Below, one piece after another: positions 7,817 to 16,315 of a stretch of DNA of 64,000 bases. Source of the DNA: Lachnospiraceae bacterium. GTDB taxonomy: Bacteria > Bacillota > Clostridia > Lachnospirales > Lachnospiraceae. The notes under the pieces are model-generated. The model was not told the DNA's origin. It ran no database searches and worked only from the letters and a program-made list of their open reading frames with translations. The number at the start of each line of letters is the position of its first letter. Within the stretch, counting starts at the first letter, position 1. The stretch spans positions 1 to 64,000 of the forward strand of contig SVFN01000003.1 of assembly GCA_015056815.1 (NCBI GenBank). The letters are read 5' to 3'. The position numbers and the translations under genes were made by a program.

Positions 7817-9358
7817 ATGAAGAAAAAGCTTTATAAACCTGTAGCAATGCTTTTGGCGTTGTCCCTGGTAATTGGCAGTCAGCTGGCAGGAGGGACAGAG
7901 TCTGTTTACGGTCAGGAGAAGGAGATTGCGGCTGATGAACTGGGCGCAACGGTAACGGTGACGCACACCGGTCCTGCGATCAAGCTGGTCGCAGGCGAAA
8001 CGATCCCGTATCAAAACTATAACGGTCACAGCTTTTCGCTGGAGGCGGGAAGTGATTATACTTTTGGCGGGATCGCGTGGTACAATGTGACCGAGGGCTA
8101 TCAGTATATGTCCGGCGACAAATTCAAGGCAGGGAAGGCAAGGATCACGATCACACTGCAGAATGCCGGGAAAGCTTTTCCGGATGAGCTTGCGATCAAT
8201 TTTAACGGAACGACTGCAACGTGGAAGGGCGTAGCGACTTATTACGGGATAGAACGAAAATACAATCTGGAAGTGGAGATTGAAGAAAAGTCCGGCTCCG
8301 GCGAAGTGGGCGCAGAGCTCACAGTGACACACACCGGTCCCGAGATCAAGCTGGTCGCAGGCGAAACGATCCCGTATCAAAACTATAACGGTCACAGTTT
8401 TTCGCTGGAGGCGGGAAGTGATTATACTTTTGGCGGGATCGCGTGGTACAATGTGACCGAGGGCTATCAGTATATGTCCGGCGACAAATTCAAGGCAGGG
8501 AAGGTAAGGATCACGATCACACTGCAGAATGCCGGGAAAGACTTCCCGGATCAGATGATGATCACGTTTAACGGAACGGCTTCAACATGGAAGGGCGTAA
8601 CGACTTACTATGGAACGGAACGGAAATACACTTTGGAAGTGGATATTACGGATGGAGCAAAGCTGTCACTCAGTCTGGCCAGAGTGGAAGATATCGCTGA
8701 CCGGATTTATACAGGAAGTCCGATCACTCCGGAAGTTGTGGTGACATATGGAACAAAGACGCTTGTAAAGGATACCGATTATACGGTGACTTATGAAAAT
8801 AATATCAATGACGGAACCGCTGTTGTTACGGTCACAGGCAAAGGCAATTATGATGGTACAGTATCAAAGACGTTCCGGATTGTGAAAGAAAATGCGGGGG
8901 ATAATCCTAAGGAAATTTCCAAAGATAATCCGGCAGTAAATCCTCAGACAAATACCAGCTACAGGGTTATATCGGAAAAGGATCTGACAGCCTGTTATCT
9001 GGCACCGGAAGATCCCGGCGCGGCAAATGTAGTAATACCGGCCGGAGTCAATCTGAATGGCAGGACTTATAAGGTTACAGAAATCGCCGCCAATGCATTT
9101 AAAAACAATGTTAAGATCAAAAAGGTTACGATTGGAAAAGAAATCAAAAAGATCGGGAAAAATGCGTTTTACGGATGTAAGAACTTAAAGACCGTCTCTG
9201 TGCAGACAACCCTGCTTACCAAAAAGACGGTGGGAAAGAATGCTTTCAAAAAAATCAATGCAAAGGCAAAAGTGAAGGTTCCGAAGAAAAAACGCAGGGA
9301 GTATAAAGCGATATTTAAGAAAGCCGGTGTGAACGGGAAGAAACAGAAAGTATCATGA
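7817..9358 (+). CDS. Secreted repeat protein with LRR_5/BspA-like C-terminus
   Basis: A 513-residue exported protein. The signal peptide is MKKKLYKPVAMLLALSLVIG. Residues about 40-280 are two nearly identical 122-residue repeats (VTHTGP, IKLVAGETIPYQNYNG, GGIAWYNVTEGYQYM). Residues about 285-360 form an Ig-like module of the bacterial surface type (YTGSPITPEVVV, NINDGTAVVTVTGKGNYDG). The C-terminus has one or two leucine-rich units of the BspA type (VTEIAANAFKNNVKIKKVTI, IGKNAFYGCKNLKTV) and a very basic tail. No wall anchor is visible. GGAGG just upstream supports ATG 7817. The role is probably surface or matrix binding; the ligand is unknown. Confidence 0.8.
   Translation: MKKKLYKPVAMLLALSLVIGSQLAGGTESVYGQEKEIAADELGATVTVTHTGPAIKLVAGETIPYQNYNGHSFSLEAGSDYTFGGIAWYNVTEGYQYMSGDKFKAGKARITITLQNAGKAFPDELAINFNGTTATWKGVATYYGIERKYNLEVEIEEKSGSGEVGAELTVTHTGPEIKLVAGETIPYQNYNGHSFSLEAGSDYTFGGIAWYNVTEGYQYMSGDKFKAGKVRITITLQNAGKDFPDQMMITFNGTASTWKGVTTYYGTERKYTLEVDITDGAKLSLSLARVEDIADRIYTGSPITPEVVVTYGTKTLVKDTDYTVTYENNINDGTAVVTVTGKGNYDGTVSKTFRIVKENAGDNPKEISKDNPAVNPQTNTSYRVISEKDLTACYLAPEDPGAANVVIPAGVNLNGRTYKVTEIAANAFKNNVKIKKVTIGKEIKKIGKNAFYGCKNLKTVSVQTTLLTKKTVGKNAFKKINAKAKVKVPKKKRREYKAIFKKAGVNGKKQKVS
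7947..8650 (+). repeat. 366-bp tandem coding duplication
   Basis: Base 7979 aligns with base 8345 (offset 366 bp, 122 codons), with long identical runs through about 8150 and 8516 and scattered changes after. This is a recent in-frame duplication within the secreted repeat protein. Confidence 0.85.
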
Positions 9359-9391
9359 CCGGAGCTTAAAGAGGCTCTTTACAAAGAAGAG

Positions 9392-9443
9392 AAAACGGGA
9401 GAAATGCTTCAAAGAGGAGTGTTTCTTCCGTTTTTCTTTTTTT
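9392..9443 (+). terminator. Rho-independent terminator
   Basis: AAAACGGGAGAAA (9392-9404) pairs with TTTCTTCCGTTTT (9422-9434), 13 bp with one G-U pair, followed by a T-rich tract to 9443. It closes the secreted-protein gene. Confidence 0.85.
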
Positions 9444-9471
9444 ATTTATTACTATTTCACAACATTGTTGG

Positions 9472-9500
9472 TTGTAATAAACGTCTGTTTTGTATATAAT
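9472..9500 (+). promoter_or_regulatory. Sigma-A type promoter for the TraX-like gene
   Basis: TTGTAA (9472-9477), a 17-bp spacer and a perfect TATAAT (9495-9500), placed 75 bp before the start codon. Confidence 0.65.
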
Positions 9501-9574
9501 GGTAGTATAAGACGATAGTAAAAAAGCATGTGGCTGGCAGTGTATATCCAAAAGGGTCGATGAAAGGAGAGGGC

Positions 9575-10411
9575 ATGGAAAAGGCTCAGACCTGTTTGAA
9601 AGGGACAGAAAAAAATGGAGTGAGTGGAGCTGTATTAAAATGGCTGGCAATTGTTACCATGCTGATCGATCATTTCGGAGCCGCAGTGTTTATCATTTAT
9701 ACCTCACATGTTCATAATCCGCTGGGAGGGATTTCGCATGCAGATACTATTTACATGGTAATGCGCGGGATTGGACGCACGGCGTTCCCGATTTTTTGCT
9801 TCTTACTGGTAGAAGGCTTTGGGCATACCGGACATCTGGCACGATATACCATCAGGATGTTTGTGTTCTGTCTTTTGTCAGAGATACCTTTCGATCTTGC
9901 GATCCGCGGAAAATGGATGGATGTTGAGGCTCAAAATGTATACTGGACATTATTGCTGGGGCTTCTTGCCATGACGGTTCTGGAACTGGTGGAAAAAAAG
10001 CATCAGGGAAAGCCGGAGACAGAAAGAGAAGAAACACAGAACGGTATCCGGGAAGAAGAGCATGCGAAGGGGAAGGAAGAAACGCTATGGAGTAATCCTG
10101 TATTTTATGCAGGAGCGCGGGTGGCGGTTTCTGCATTCTTTATGGGGATCGCATGGGTGCTTCGAACAGATTATGATTTTAAAGGTGTGGCTTTGATACT
10201 GGTTTTGTATTTCCTGCGGTATGACCGCAATCTGCAGCTTGTGACAGGATATCTTGCCATGCTGTGGGAAGCCTGGTGCTTCCCGGGATTTCTTTTTATG
10301 TATTTTTATAACGGTAAACGCGGCAGACAGCCAAAATACTTTTTTTACCTGTTTTATCCCTGCCATCTGATCTTATTGTATTTACTCAGGATTTATTTGA
10401 AAAATAATTAA
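9575..10411 (+). CDS. TraX-family membrane protein
   Basis: A 278-residue polytopic membrane protein. ATG 9575 follows AAAGGAGAGGG; upstream in-frame codons lack a ribosome site. The start of the mature region, LKWLAIVTMLIDHFGAAVF, and the later GIGRTAFPIFCFLLVEGF match the TraX family, named for F-pilin acetylation but widespread in Firmicutes as an uncharacterised acyltransferase-like membrane protein. A long charged cytosolic loop (about residues 145-185, rich in Glu/Lys) interrupts the helices. The gene stands alone behind its own promoter. No conjugation gene is nearby, so a pilin role is unlikely. Confidence 0.8.
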   Translation: MEKAQTCLKGTEKNGVSGAVLKWLAIVTMLIDHFGAAVFIIYTSHVHNPLGGISHADTIYMVMRGIGRTAFPIFCFLLVEGFGHTGHLARYTIRMFVFCLLSEIPFDLAIRGKWMDVEAQNVYWTLLLGLLAMTVLELVEKKHQGKPETEREETQNGIREEEHAKGKEETLWSNPVFYAGARVAVSAFFMGIAWVLRTDYDFKGVALILVLYFLRYDRNLQLVTGYLAMLWEAWCFPGFLFMYFYNGKRGRQPKYFFYLFYPCHLILLYLLRIYLKNN

Positions 10412-10434
10412 TAGAGAATGTTCTCTGCCTGGAA

Positions 10435-10520
10435 GCACCATTTGTTTTCTTACGGAACTTAAAAAACAGTAAGAAAAAAATGGTGCCGGAGGTTTTCTTA
10501 CGGTATTTAAAATAGGAGGA
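10435..10520 (+). promoter_or_regulatory. Three-arm leader element, copy 1
   Basis: Arm A (10435-10453, GCACCATTTGTTTTCTTAC), loop GGAACTTAAAAAACA, arm B (10469-10486, GTAAGAAAAAAATGGTGC) and arm C (10493-10501, TTTTCTTAC, then GGTATTTAAAA). B can pair with A over about 18 positions or with C over 9. Arm C ends next to the ribosome site AGGAGGA (10514-10520). Related leaders stand at 39191-39279 and 44211-44312, each before a small gene. Confidence 0.6.
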
Positions 10521-10526
10521 ATGCAT

Positions 10527-10640
10527 ATGAAGGAGAAATATTTTGCGCGTCTGGCAATCATGGCTGTACTCGGAGAACTTGCTTTGATCAGTGGTGCCGC
10601 CGCTTATGAGCTGATGAAAGGCTGGATGAAAAAGGAGTAA
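10527..10640 (+). CDS. 37-residue single-span membrane peptide
   Basis: ATG 10527 is 6 nt after a perfect AGGAGGA. The peptide MKEKYFARLAIMAVLGELAL and its continuation ISGAAAYELMKGWMKKE* has one hydrophobic helix flanked by Lys-rich ends. Its good ribosome site and its leader element, shared with two other small genes, argue that it is expressed. It has no recognised family. It precedes the beta-CASP nuclease gene by 41 bp and may be co-transcribed with it. Confidence 0.6.
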   Translation: MKEKYFARLAIMAVLGELALISGAAAYELMKGWMKKE

Positions 10641-10681
10641 GACATCCGGGTAAAATCAAAACACAGAAAGGGAGACTGCCT

Positions 10682-12280
10682 ATGAAACTTATGTTTATCG
10701 GCGCTGACCATGAGGTAACGGGAAGCTGCCATTATCTGAATGTCAACGACAAACACATTCTGGTGGATTATGGTATGCAGCAGGGAGTGGAAGTGTTTGA
10801 AAATGCCCCGCTTCCGGTAGACAGTGCATGCATTGATTATGTGCTTCTGACGCATGCCCATGTAGATCATTCCGGAATGCTGCCGCTTTTGTATGCCAAG
10901 GGGTTCAGAGGACAGGTACTAATGACGGATGCATCTGCAGATCTTTGCAGCATCATGCTTCGTGACTGTGCCCATATTCAGCAGCAGGAGGCTGAGTGGA
11001 AAAACCGCAAGGCAAAACGTGCGGCCGGAAAGGATGCGGTGGAGCCGATTTACAAGATGGAGGATGCGGACGGTTTGATCAAACTGATCGTTCCCTGTCA
11101 TTACGATCAGATCATCGATCTGTGTGAAGGCGTGAAAATACGATTTACCGATGTCGGACATCTTTTGGGATCATCCAGTATCGAAGTCTGGATGAACGAA
11201 GGCGGTGTGGAGAAAAAGATTGTTTTTTCCGGTGATATCGGCAATAAGGATCAGCCTCTGATCAAAGATCCCAAGAAGACGCCGGAGGCGGATTATGTTG
11301 TGATGGAGTCTACCTATGGAGACAGACTGCATGCAACGGAACGGATCGATTATGTGGCAGAGCTTGCGAAGGTTCTGAAGGAAACCTTTGACAAGGGCGG
11401 AAATGTGGTGATTCCGTCTTTTGCAGTAGGCAGGACACAGGAGATGCTTTATTTCCTTAGAAAGATCAAGGCTGACCGTATGGTGGAAGGCTATCCGGAT
11501 TTTCCGGTTTATGTGGATTCACCGTTAGCGGTGGAGGCCACCGGAATTTTCCAGAAAAACATCTATAATTGTTTTGATGAGGAAGCAATGGACTTAGTAC
11601 GGAAGGGAATCAATCCCATCAGCTTCCCGGGGCTGAAGCTTGCGATCACCAGTGATGAATCCAAGATGATCAACTTTGACGATACGCCGAAGGTAATCCT
11701 GTCTGCTTCCGGTATGTGTGAGGCAGGACGTATCCGTCATCATCTGAAACATAACCTCTGGCGTGAGGAATGTACGATCCTGTTCGTGGGCTATCAGGCC
11801 ATTGGAACCCTGGGACGTGCACTGATCGACGGCACAAAGGAAGTAAAACTGTTTGGAGAGCCGATCGAAGTACGGGCAAGGATCGACAAGATCGTCGGAC
11901 TGTCCGGTCATGCGGATAAGGCAGGACTTTTGGAATGGGTGAAAGGATTTGAAAAAGCACCGCAGAAGGTATTTGTGGTACATGGTGAGGACAGCGTGTG
12001 TGAGGCATTTGCACAGTGTCTGTGTGAGGAACATGATATAAACGCTTATGCACCCTTTAGCGGCACCCTTTATGATCTCTTGGAAGACAGGATCGTGAAA
12101 GAGGGCACTCCCGTTCATGCGAAGAAGAAAGTACAGACTGTTTCCAACACGTTTACGAGACTGTTGGCAGCCGGACAGAGATTGCTTGCTGTCATTAAGC
12201 ATAATGAAGGCGGGGCCAACAAAGATCTTGCGAAGTTTGCAGACCAGATCAATTCGCTTTGCGATAAATGGGACAGATAA
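10682..12280 (+). CDS. Beta-CASP metallo-beta-lactamase fold ribonuclease-like protein
   Basis: A 532-residue cytosolic protein. The metallo-beta-lactamase motif HAHVDHSG (about residue 57-64) binds two zinc ions. Later metal ligands are visible in DVGHLLGSSSIEVW and FSGDIGNKD. A beta-CASP domain follows (PSFAVGRTQEML, ASGMCEAGRIRHHL), and the C-terminal RNA-specificity element GLSGHADKAGLLEW has the last His. This layout is that of the KH-less bacterial CPSF/YSH1-like group, which acts as RNA endo- or exonuclease; it is distinct from RNase J by its motifs and order. AAGGGAG before ATG 10682 supports the start. thyA follows 28 bp downstream, suggesting one transcript. Confidence 0.88.
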   Translation: MKLMFIGADHEVTGSCHYLNVNDKHILVDYGMQQGVEVFENAPLPVDSACIDYVLLTHAHVDHSGMLPLLYAKGFRGQVLMTDASADLCSIMLRDCAHIQQQEAEWKNRKAKRAAGKDAVEPIYKMEDADGLIKLIVPCHYDQIIDLCEGVKIRFTDVGHLLGSSSIEVWMNEGGVEKKIVFSGDIGNKDQPLIKDPKKTPEADYVVMESTYGDRLHATERIDYVAELAKVLKETFDKGGNVVIPSFAVGRTQEMLYFLRKIKADRMVEGYPDFPVYVDSPLAVEATGIFQKNIYNCFDEEAMDLVRKGINPISFPGLKLAITSDESKMINFDDTPKVILSASGMCEAGRIRHHLKHNLWREECTILFVGYQAIGTLGRALIDGTKEVKLFGEPIEVRARIDKIVGLSGHADKAGLLEWVKGFEKAPQKVFVVHGEDSVCEAFAQCLCEEHDINAYAPFSGTLYDLLEDRIVKEGTPVHAKKKVQTVSNTFTRLLAAGQRLLAVIKHNEGGANKDLAKFADQINSLCDKWDR

Positions 12281-12308
12281 GAAAACAACGAAGGAGACCA
12301 GACAGAGA

Positions 12309-13157
12309 ATGAGTTTAGCAGATAATATTTTCATCAATATGTGCCATGATATTCTGGAGAACGGGACCAGCACGGAGGGAGAAAAGGTACGTCCGCACTG
12401 GGAAGATGGGACACCGGCCTACACGATCAAGAAATTCGGTGTGGTAAACCGTTATGATCTGAGAAAGGAATTTCCGATCATGACACTGCGGAAGACCGCA
12501 TTAAAAAGTGCGACGGATGAGGTGCTTTGGATCTGGCAGAAAAAGTCCAATAATATCCATGATCTGCACAGCCATATCTGGGATGAATGGGCTGATGAGG
12601 ACGGTTCGATCGGTAAGGCGTACGGTTATCAGATGGGCATTAAACATAAGTATAGGGAGGGAATGATGGATCAGGTCGACAGAGTGATCTGGGATTTGAA
12701 AAACAATCCTTTCAGCCGGCGCATCATGACCAATATTTATGTACATCAGGATCTGTCGGAGATGAATCTATACCCTTGTGCGTACAGCATGACGTTTAAT
12801 GTAACGCAGAGAAAAGGAGAGGATAAGCTGACGTTGAACGCAATTTTGAATCAGCGTTCGCAGGATGTACTTGCCGCCAACAACTGGAACGTTGTGCAGT
12901 ATGCGGTTTTAGTGCATATGCTGGCGCAGGTATGCGATATGCAGGTGGGAGAGCTTTTGCATGTGATCGCGGATGCGCACATCTACGACCGGCACGTACC
13001 GATCATTAAAGAACTGATCACCAGAGAACCTTATCCGGCGCCGAAGTTCTGGCTGAATCCGGAAATAAAGGATTTTTATGAGTTTACCCGTGATGACGTC
13101 CGGGTTGAAAACTATGTGACCGGTCCTCAGGTGGAAAATATACCGATCGCGATCTGA
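12309..13157 (+). CDS. thyA: Thymidylate synthase
   Basis: A 282-residue enzyme converting dUMP to dTMP with methylene-tetrahydrofolate. ATG 12309 follows GAAGGAGA; a longer open frame upstream overlaps the previous gene and is not needed. The catalytic Cys lies in NLYPCAYSMTFNV. The usual family pattern at this point is PCH, and here the His is replaced by Ala. The downstream nucleotide-binding stretch is recognisable (LNQRSQDVLAANNWNVVQYA and HVIADAHIYDRHVP). Dihydrofolate reductase follows 95 bp later, which recycles the dihydrofolate this reaction produces. Confidence 0.92.
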   Translation: MSLADNIFINMCHDILENGTSTEGEKVRPHWEDGTPAYTIKKFGVVNRYDLRKEFPIMTLRKTALKSATDEVLWIWQKKSNNIHDLHSHIWDEWADEDGSIGKAYGYQMGIKHKYREGMMDQVDRVIWDLKNNPFSRRIMTNIYVHQDLSEMNLYPCAYSMTFNVTQRKGEDKLTLNAILNQRSQDVLAANNWNVVQYAVLVHMLAQVCDMQVGELLHVIADAHIYDRHVPIIKELITREPYPAPKFWLNPEIKDFYEFTRDDVRVENYVTGPQVENIPIAI

Positions 13158-13252
13158 GAGAAAGCGGACAGGGATGATAAGCTATATTACCCGGTCGTGA
13201 GAGCATTACCGGATGATACAGATACGGATTATTTTGGAAGGAGAAACAGATA

Positions 13253-13753
13253 ATGAATCTGATCGTAGCAGCAGATAACAAATGGGGAATCGGATTGAAA
13301 AATCAGTTGTTAGTCCGGATCCCGAATGATATGAAATTTTTCAGACAGGAGACCACCGGCAAGGTGATCGTCATGGGACGAAAAACTTTGGAAAGCTTTC
13401 CACAGGGACAGCCGCTTGCAAAGCGTGTGAATATTGTTCTGACAACTGATCCTGATTACAGAGTAAAAGATGCGATCGTGGTGCACTCTCTGGAAGAAGC
13501 ATTGGAAGAAGTGAAGCAGTATGCGTCAGAAGATGTCTATGTGATCGGAGGGGAAAGTATTTACAGACAGTTCCTTCCCTACTGCGATGTGGCACATGTG
13601 ACAAAGATCGATCATGTTTATGAAGCGGATACATATTTTCCGGATCTGGATGCGGATGAGGGGTGGCAGATCACAGCGGAAAGTGAGGAACAGACATATT
13701 TTGATATCGCCTATACTTTTACAAAGTATGAAAGAGTGGGAAGTTCATACTGA
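13253..13753 (+). CDS. folA: Dihydrofolate reductase
   Basis: A 166-residue enzyme reducing dihydrofolate to tetrahydrofolate with NADPH. Family motifs are in order: IVAADNKWGIG at the N-terminus, PNDMKFFRQET with the substrate-binding acidic residue, VIVMGRKTLESFP, and VYVIGGESIYRQFLP for the cofactor. ATG 13253 follows GGAAGGAGAAAC. It forms a functional pair with thyA just upstream. Confidence 0.95.
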   Translation: MNLIVAADNKWGIGLKNQLLVRIPNDMKFFRQETTGKVIVMGRKTLESFPQGQPLAKRVNIVLTTDPDYRVKDAIVVHSLEEALEEVKQYASEDVYVIGGESIYRQFLPYCDVAHVTKIDHVYEADTYFPDLDADEGWQITAESEEQTYFDIAYTFTKYERVGSSY

Positions 13754-13850
13754 GCGATCCATAAAAACGAAAGAGAAAATGTTTGCAGAATGAAACGGGA
13801 TACCGGAAGAAAGATAATTGAAAACAGAAGAAGCGGAGGGATGTTATGCT

Positions 13851-15866
13851 ATGAAAACAAACAAAAGAAAGTCACTGAAAAAAACGTTGCTGACCAAGAT
13901 CATCATTTATGTAGCAGTCATTCTGGTGATCATCACGCAGATCAGTATTAAACTGGCGGCGGATAATATCCAGACGCTGTTAAATAATGTTCTGGCAAGA
14001 GAATCCATAACCTATGCCAGTGAAGTGCATAACTGGTGGAACAGTATTGAAGAAAGGGTGGGTCAGACCGGAGAGGTGATCCGCAACATTCCGCAGCTTT
14101 CCGATGAGGATATGCTTGCCATGCTCCTGAAACTGACAGAAGCAGATCCGGATTCTCAGGACATATATATGGCATTCGGAGATACTTCACAGTTTCTGGA
14201 CGGCTCGGGCTGGATACCGGACGATACCTTTGTATTTACGGACAGACCCTGGTATCAGGGCGCTTTGGAAAAAAAGGGTGCGATCTATACATCGGAACCC
14301 TATGTAGATGCTTCCACGGGAAAGACCTGTCTGGCATGCTCTGTCATGGTGCGGGATAATGTGGTGCTTAGCAGCGACATCAATTTCGATATAGTTGCAC
14401 AGAAGATTAACGGCTTTCAATCAATTTCTCCTGCAGCCAAGTACTATATTGTCAATAAAGATACCAAAGATATTCTGGTCAGCAATGTGCAGGGGTGTGT
14501 CGGACAGACGCTTATGGATACGACAGATCCTGTTGCAGCAGGTCTGGCGTCTGTGTTTGATTCGCTCAACACAGAGGCTTCGGAGGATGGAAGCAAGGTG
14601 AAGACCGCCAAGACTTCTGCCGGTGCCATGATGTATACGGCAACAGATATTGAAGAGACTTCATGGGCTATTGTGAGTGCTGTACCGAGAACGCTTTTAA
14701 GCGATATGATCTGGAAAGTCATGATCCTTACATTTATCAGCGCGATCGTACTTTTACTGATCCTCTCCGCACTGCTTTATTATAGTATCAGTAAAGCGAT
14801 CAATCCGGTCACGACAGTCACGCAGCGTATTGCGGATATTACCAGAGGTGACTTTACCGTTACGCTGGTTCCGGAAGGAAATAATGAGATCACGACTCTT
14901 AGCGAGTGCCTGAACGAATATATTGCAAAAATGAGAGAAACACTGAACAGTCTGTCCGGCATTTCCGGTGAAATGAACAGCCGGGCGGGAGAATGCTTTG
15001 ATATCTCCCAGACACTTTCACAGGCAAATGAAAATCAGGGAGAATCCATTGACAGACTGAATGCCACGTTAAATGACATGAACGCATCGATCGAGGATAT
15101 CGCACAGGCTGCTACGGAGCTTGCGGCTACATCCGGACAGCTGGCACAGAACGCGGAGACGGTAAAGAACCTTTGCGATGAAACGATGGAAGCATCTGCC
15201 CAAGGGCAGGATGAGATGGCCAGCATGACAAAGAATGTAAGTACTCTGAATCAGACGATCAGTGAACTGGCTGCTTTGATCAGGGATACAGCAAAATCCG
15301 TGGAAGAGATCACAGGGATCACCGATACCATTAATGCGATCTCGGAGCAGACCAATCTATTGTCTTTGAATGCCTCCATTGAAGCGGCGAGAGCCGGTGA
15401 GATGGGAAGAGGATTTGCAGTTGTGGCTTCCGAAGTCGGTGTGCTTGCCAATCAGTCTTCCGGCGCTACGGAGACGATCCGCAGACTGATCGAAGGGATC
15501 ACGAAGAATATTGAAGATATCAATAAGAAAGCGGATATCTGCATAAAAGATATGGAAGCTTGCATGAGCGGCGTACAGGGAGCAAATGCATCCTTTGATA
15601 AGATTTACGGGGATGTTGCAAGGGCAACAGATGGCATCAACGAGATCGCAAGCGGTATCGAGCGCATCAATGATGTGGCATCCAACAATGCTGCCACCAC
15701 GCAGGAACAGGCGTCCAGCATCAATGAAGTCTTAAGCTTAAGCGACAGCATCGTGGAGGAGAGCAACAGACTTCGTACCGAAACGGAGAATATCACAAGC
15801 ATTTCCGAAAATCTGAATCAGTATTCAGACGAGATCAATTCGGATCTGTCACAGTATACTGTATAG
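13851..15866 (+). CDS. Methyl-accepting chemotaxis protein
   Basis: A 671-residue transmembrane chemoreceptor. TM1 lies near residues 13-32, followed by a periplasm-facing (extracellular) sensor of about 250 residues with a dCache-like look ([35 protein letters not shown]), TM2 near 285-310, a HAMP domain ([20 protein letters not shown]) and a long coiled-coil signalling domain. The tip sequence [20 protein letters not shown] followed by [13 protein letters not shown] is the conserved contact for CheA/CheW. GGAGGG (13835-13840) supports ATG 13851 over the upstream TTG. No chemotaxis or flagellar gene is nearby. The ligand is unknown; dCache sensors often bind amino acids or organic acids. Confidence 0.9.
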   Translation: MKTNKRKSLKKTLLTKIIIYVAVILVIITQISIKLAADNIQTLLNNVLARESITYASEVHNWWNSIEERVGQTGEVIRNIPQLSDEDMLAMLLKLTEADPDSQDIYMAFGDTSQFLDGSGWIPDDTFVFTDRPWYQGALEKKGAIYTSEPYVDASTGKTCLACSVMVRDNVVLSSDINFDIVAQKINGFQSISPAAKYYIVNKDTKDILVSNVQGCVGQTLMDTTDPVAAGLASVFDSLNTEASEDGSKVKTAKTSAGAMMYTATDIEETSWAIVSAVPRTLLSDMIWKVMILTFISAIVLLLILSALLYYSISKAINPVTTVTQRIADITRGDFTVTLVPEGNNEITTLSECLNEYIAKMRETLNSLSGISGEMNSRAGECFDISQTLSQANENQGESIDRLNATLNDMNASIEDIAQAATELAATSGQLAQNAETVKNLCDETMEASAQGQDEMASMTKNVSTLNQTISELAALIRDTAKSVEEITGITDTINAISEQTNLLSLNASIEAARAGEMGRGFAVVASEVGVLANQSSGATETIRRLIEGITKNIEDINKKADICIKDMEACMSGVQGANASFDKIYGDVARATDGINEIASGIERINDVASNNAATTQEQASSINEVLSLSDSIVEESNRLRTETENITSISENLNQYSDEINSDLSQYTV

Positions 15867-15905
15867 GGAAATTGTTGTAACCGGTAAAAAATCACGGATA
15901 AGGGT

Positions 15906-15937
15906 AAGCGGCAAAGCGTACAATGCTTTGCCGCTTG
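15906..15937 (+). terminator. Hairpin after the chemoreceptor gene
   Basis: AAGCGGCAAAGC (15906-15917) pairs perfectly with GCTTTGCCGCTT (15925-15936) around a 7-nt loop. There is no good T-run, so efficiency is uncertain. Confidence 0.6.
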
Positions 15938-15945
15938 CGTTATAA

Positions 15946-16152
15946 AAAACACAGAAAAGTCCGTCTGCAAAGGAGGTTTCACTGACAAAAGGGAAAAAAC
16001 AGAAGACGACCGGAAAATTGACATTGAAGCTGAAAAAGCTCAAAAAAGGAAAGAAATATTATGTTCGGGTAAGAGCGTATGCTCTGGATCAGAATGGAAG
16101 CAAGGTGTTTGGGCAGTGGAGCAGGGTAAAGAGTGTTAAGGTTAGGTTATAA
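15946..16152 (+). pseudogene. Remnant of a fibronectin type III surface protein C-terminus
   Basis: An open frame without a start codon runs from just after a TAA (15943) to TAA 16150-16152. It reads ...LTKGKKQKTTGKLTLKLKKL and then KKGKKYYVRVRAYALDQNGS, WSRVKSVKVRL. This is the last strand region of the Lys-rich Fn3 domains that end many clostridial secreted proteins. The signal peptide and the rest of the gene are missing, so it is a 3' fragment. It fills most of the gap between the chemoreceptor and ilvE. Confidence 0.65.
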
Positions 16153-16214
16153 TAACGATGAATACTATAATCCCAGGTAATACAAAATATAAGAAAATAG
16201 TATAAATCACAGTC

Positions 16215-16243
16215 TTGCACCCTAAAAAGTGAAGTGATACAAT
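16215..16243 (+). promoter_or_regulatory. Sigma-A type promoter for ilvE
   Basis: TTGCAC (16215-16220), a 17-bp spacer and TACAAT (16238-16243), 72 bp before the start codon. No T-box or leader peptide was seen in the short leader. Confidence 0.6.
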
Positions 16244-16315
16244 AAAATCACTTGTAGTAAACGAAAAGCAAGAAAAAAACAGTCACCGCACACAGGCGAC
16301 GGAAAGGATGACAGA

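Noticed and set aside
12117-12308. N-terminal extension of thyA from an upstream start
   Set aside because: It overlaps the end of the beta-CASP gene, and the family start with a good ribosome site is at 12309.
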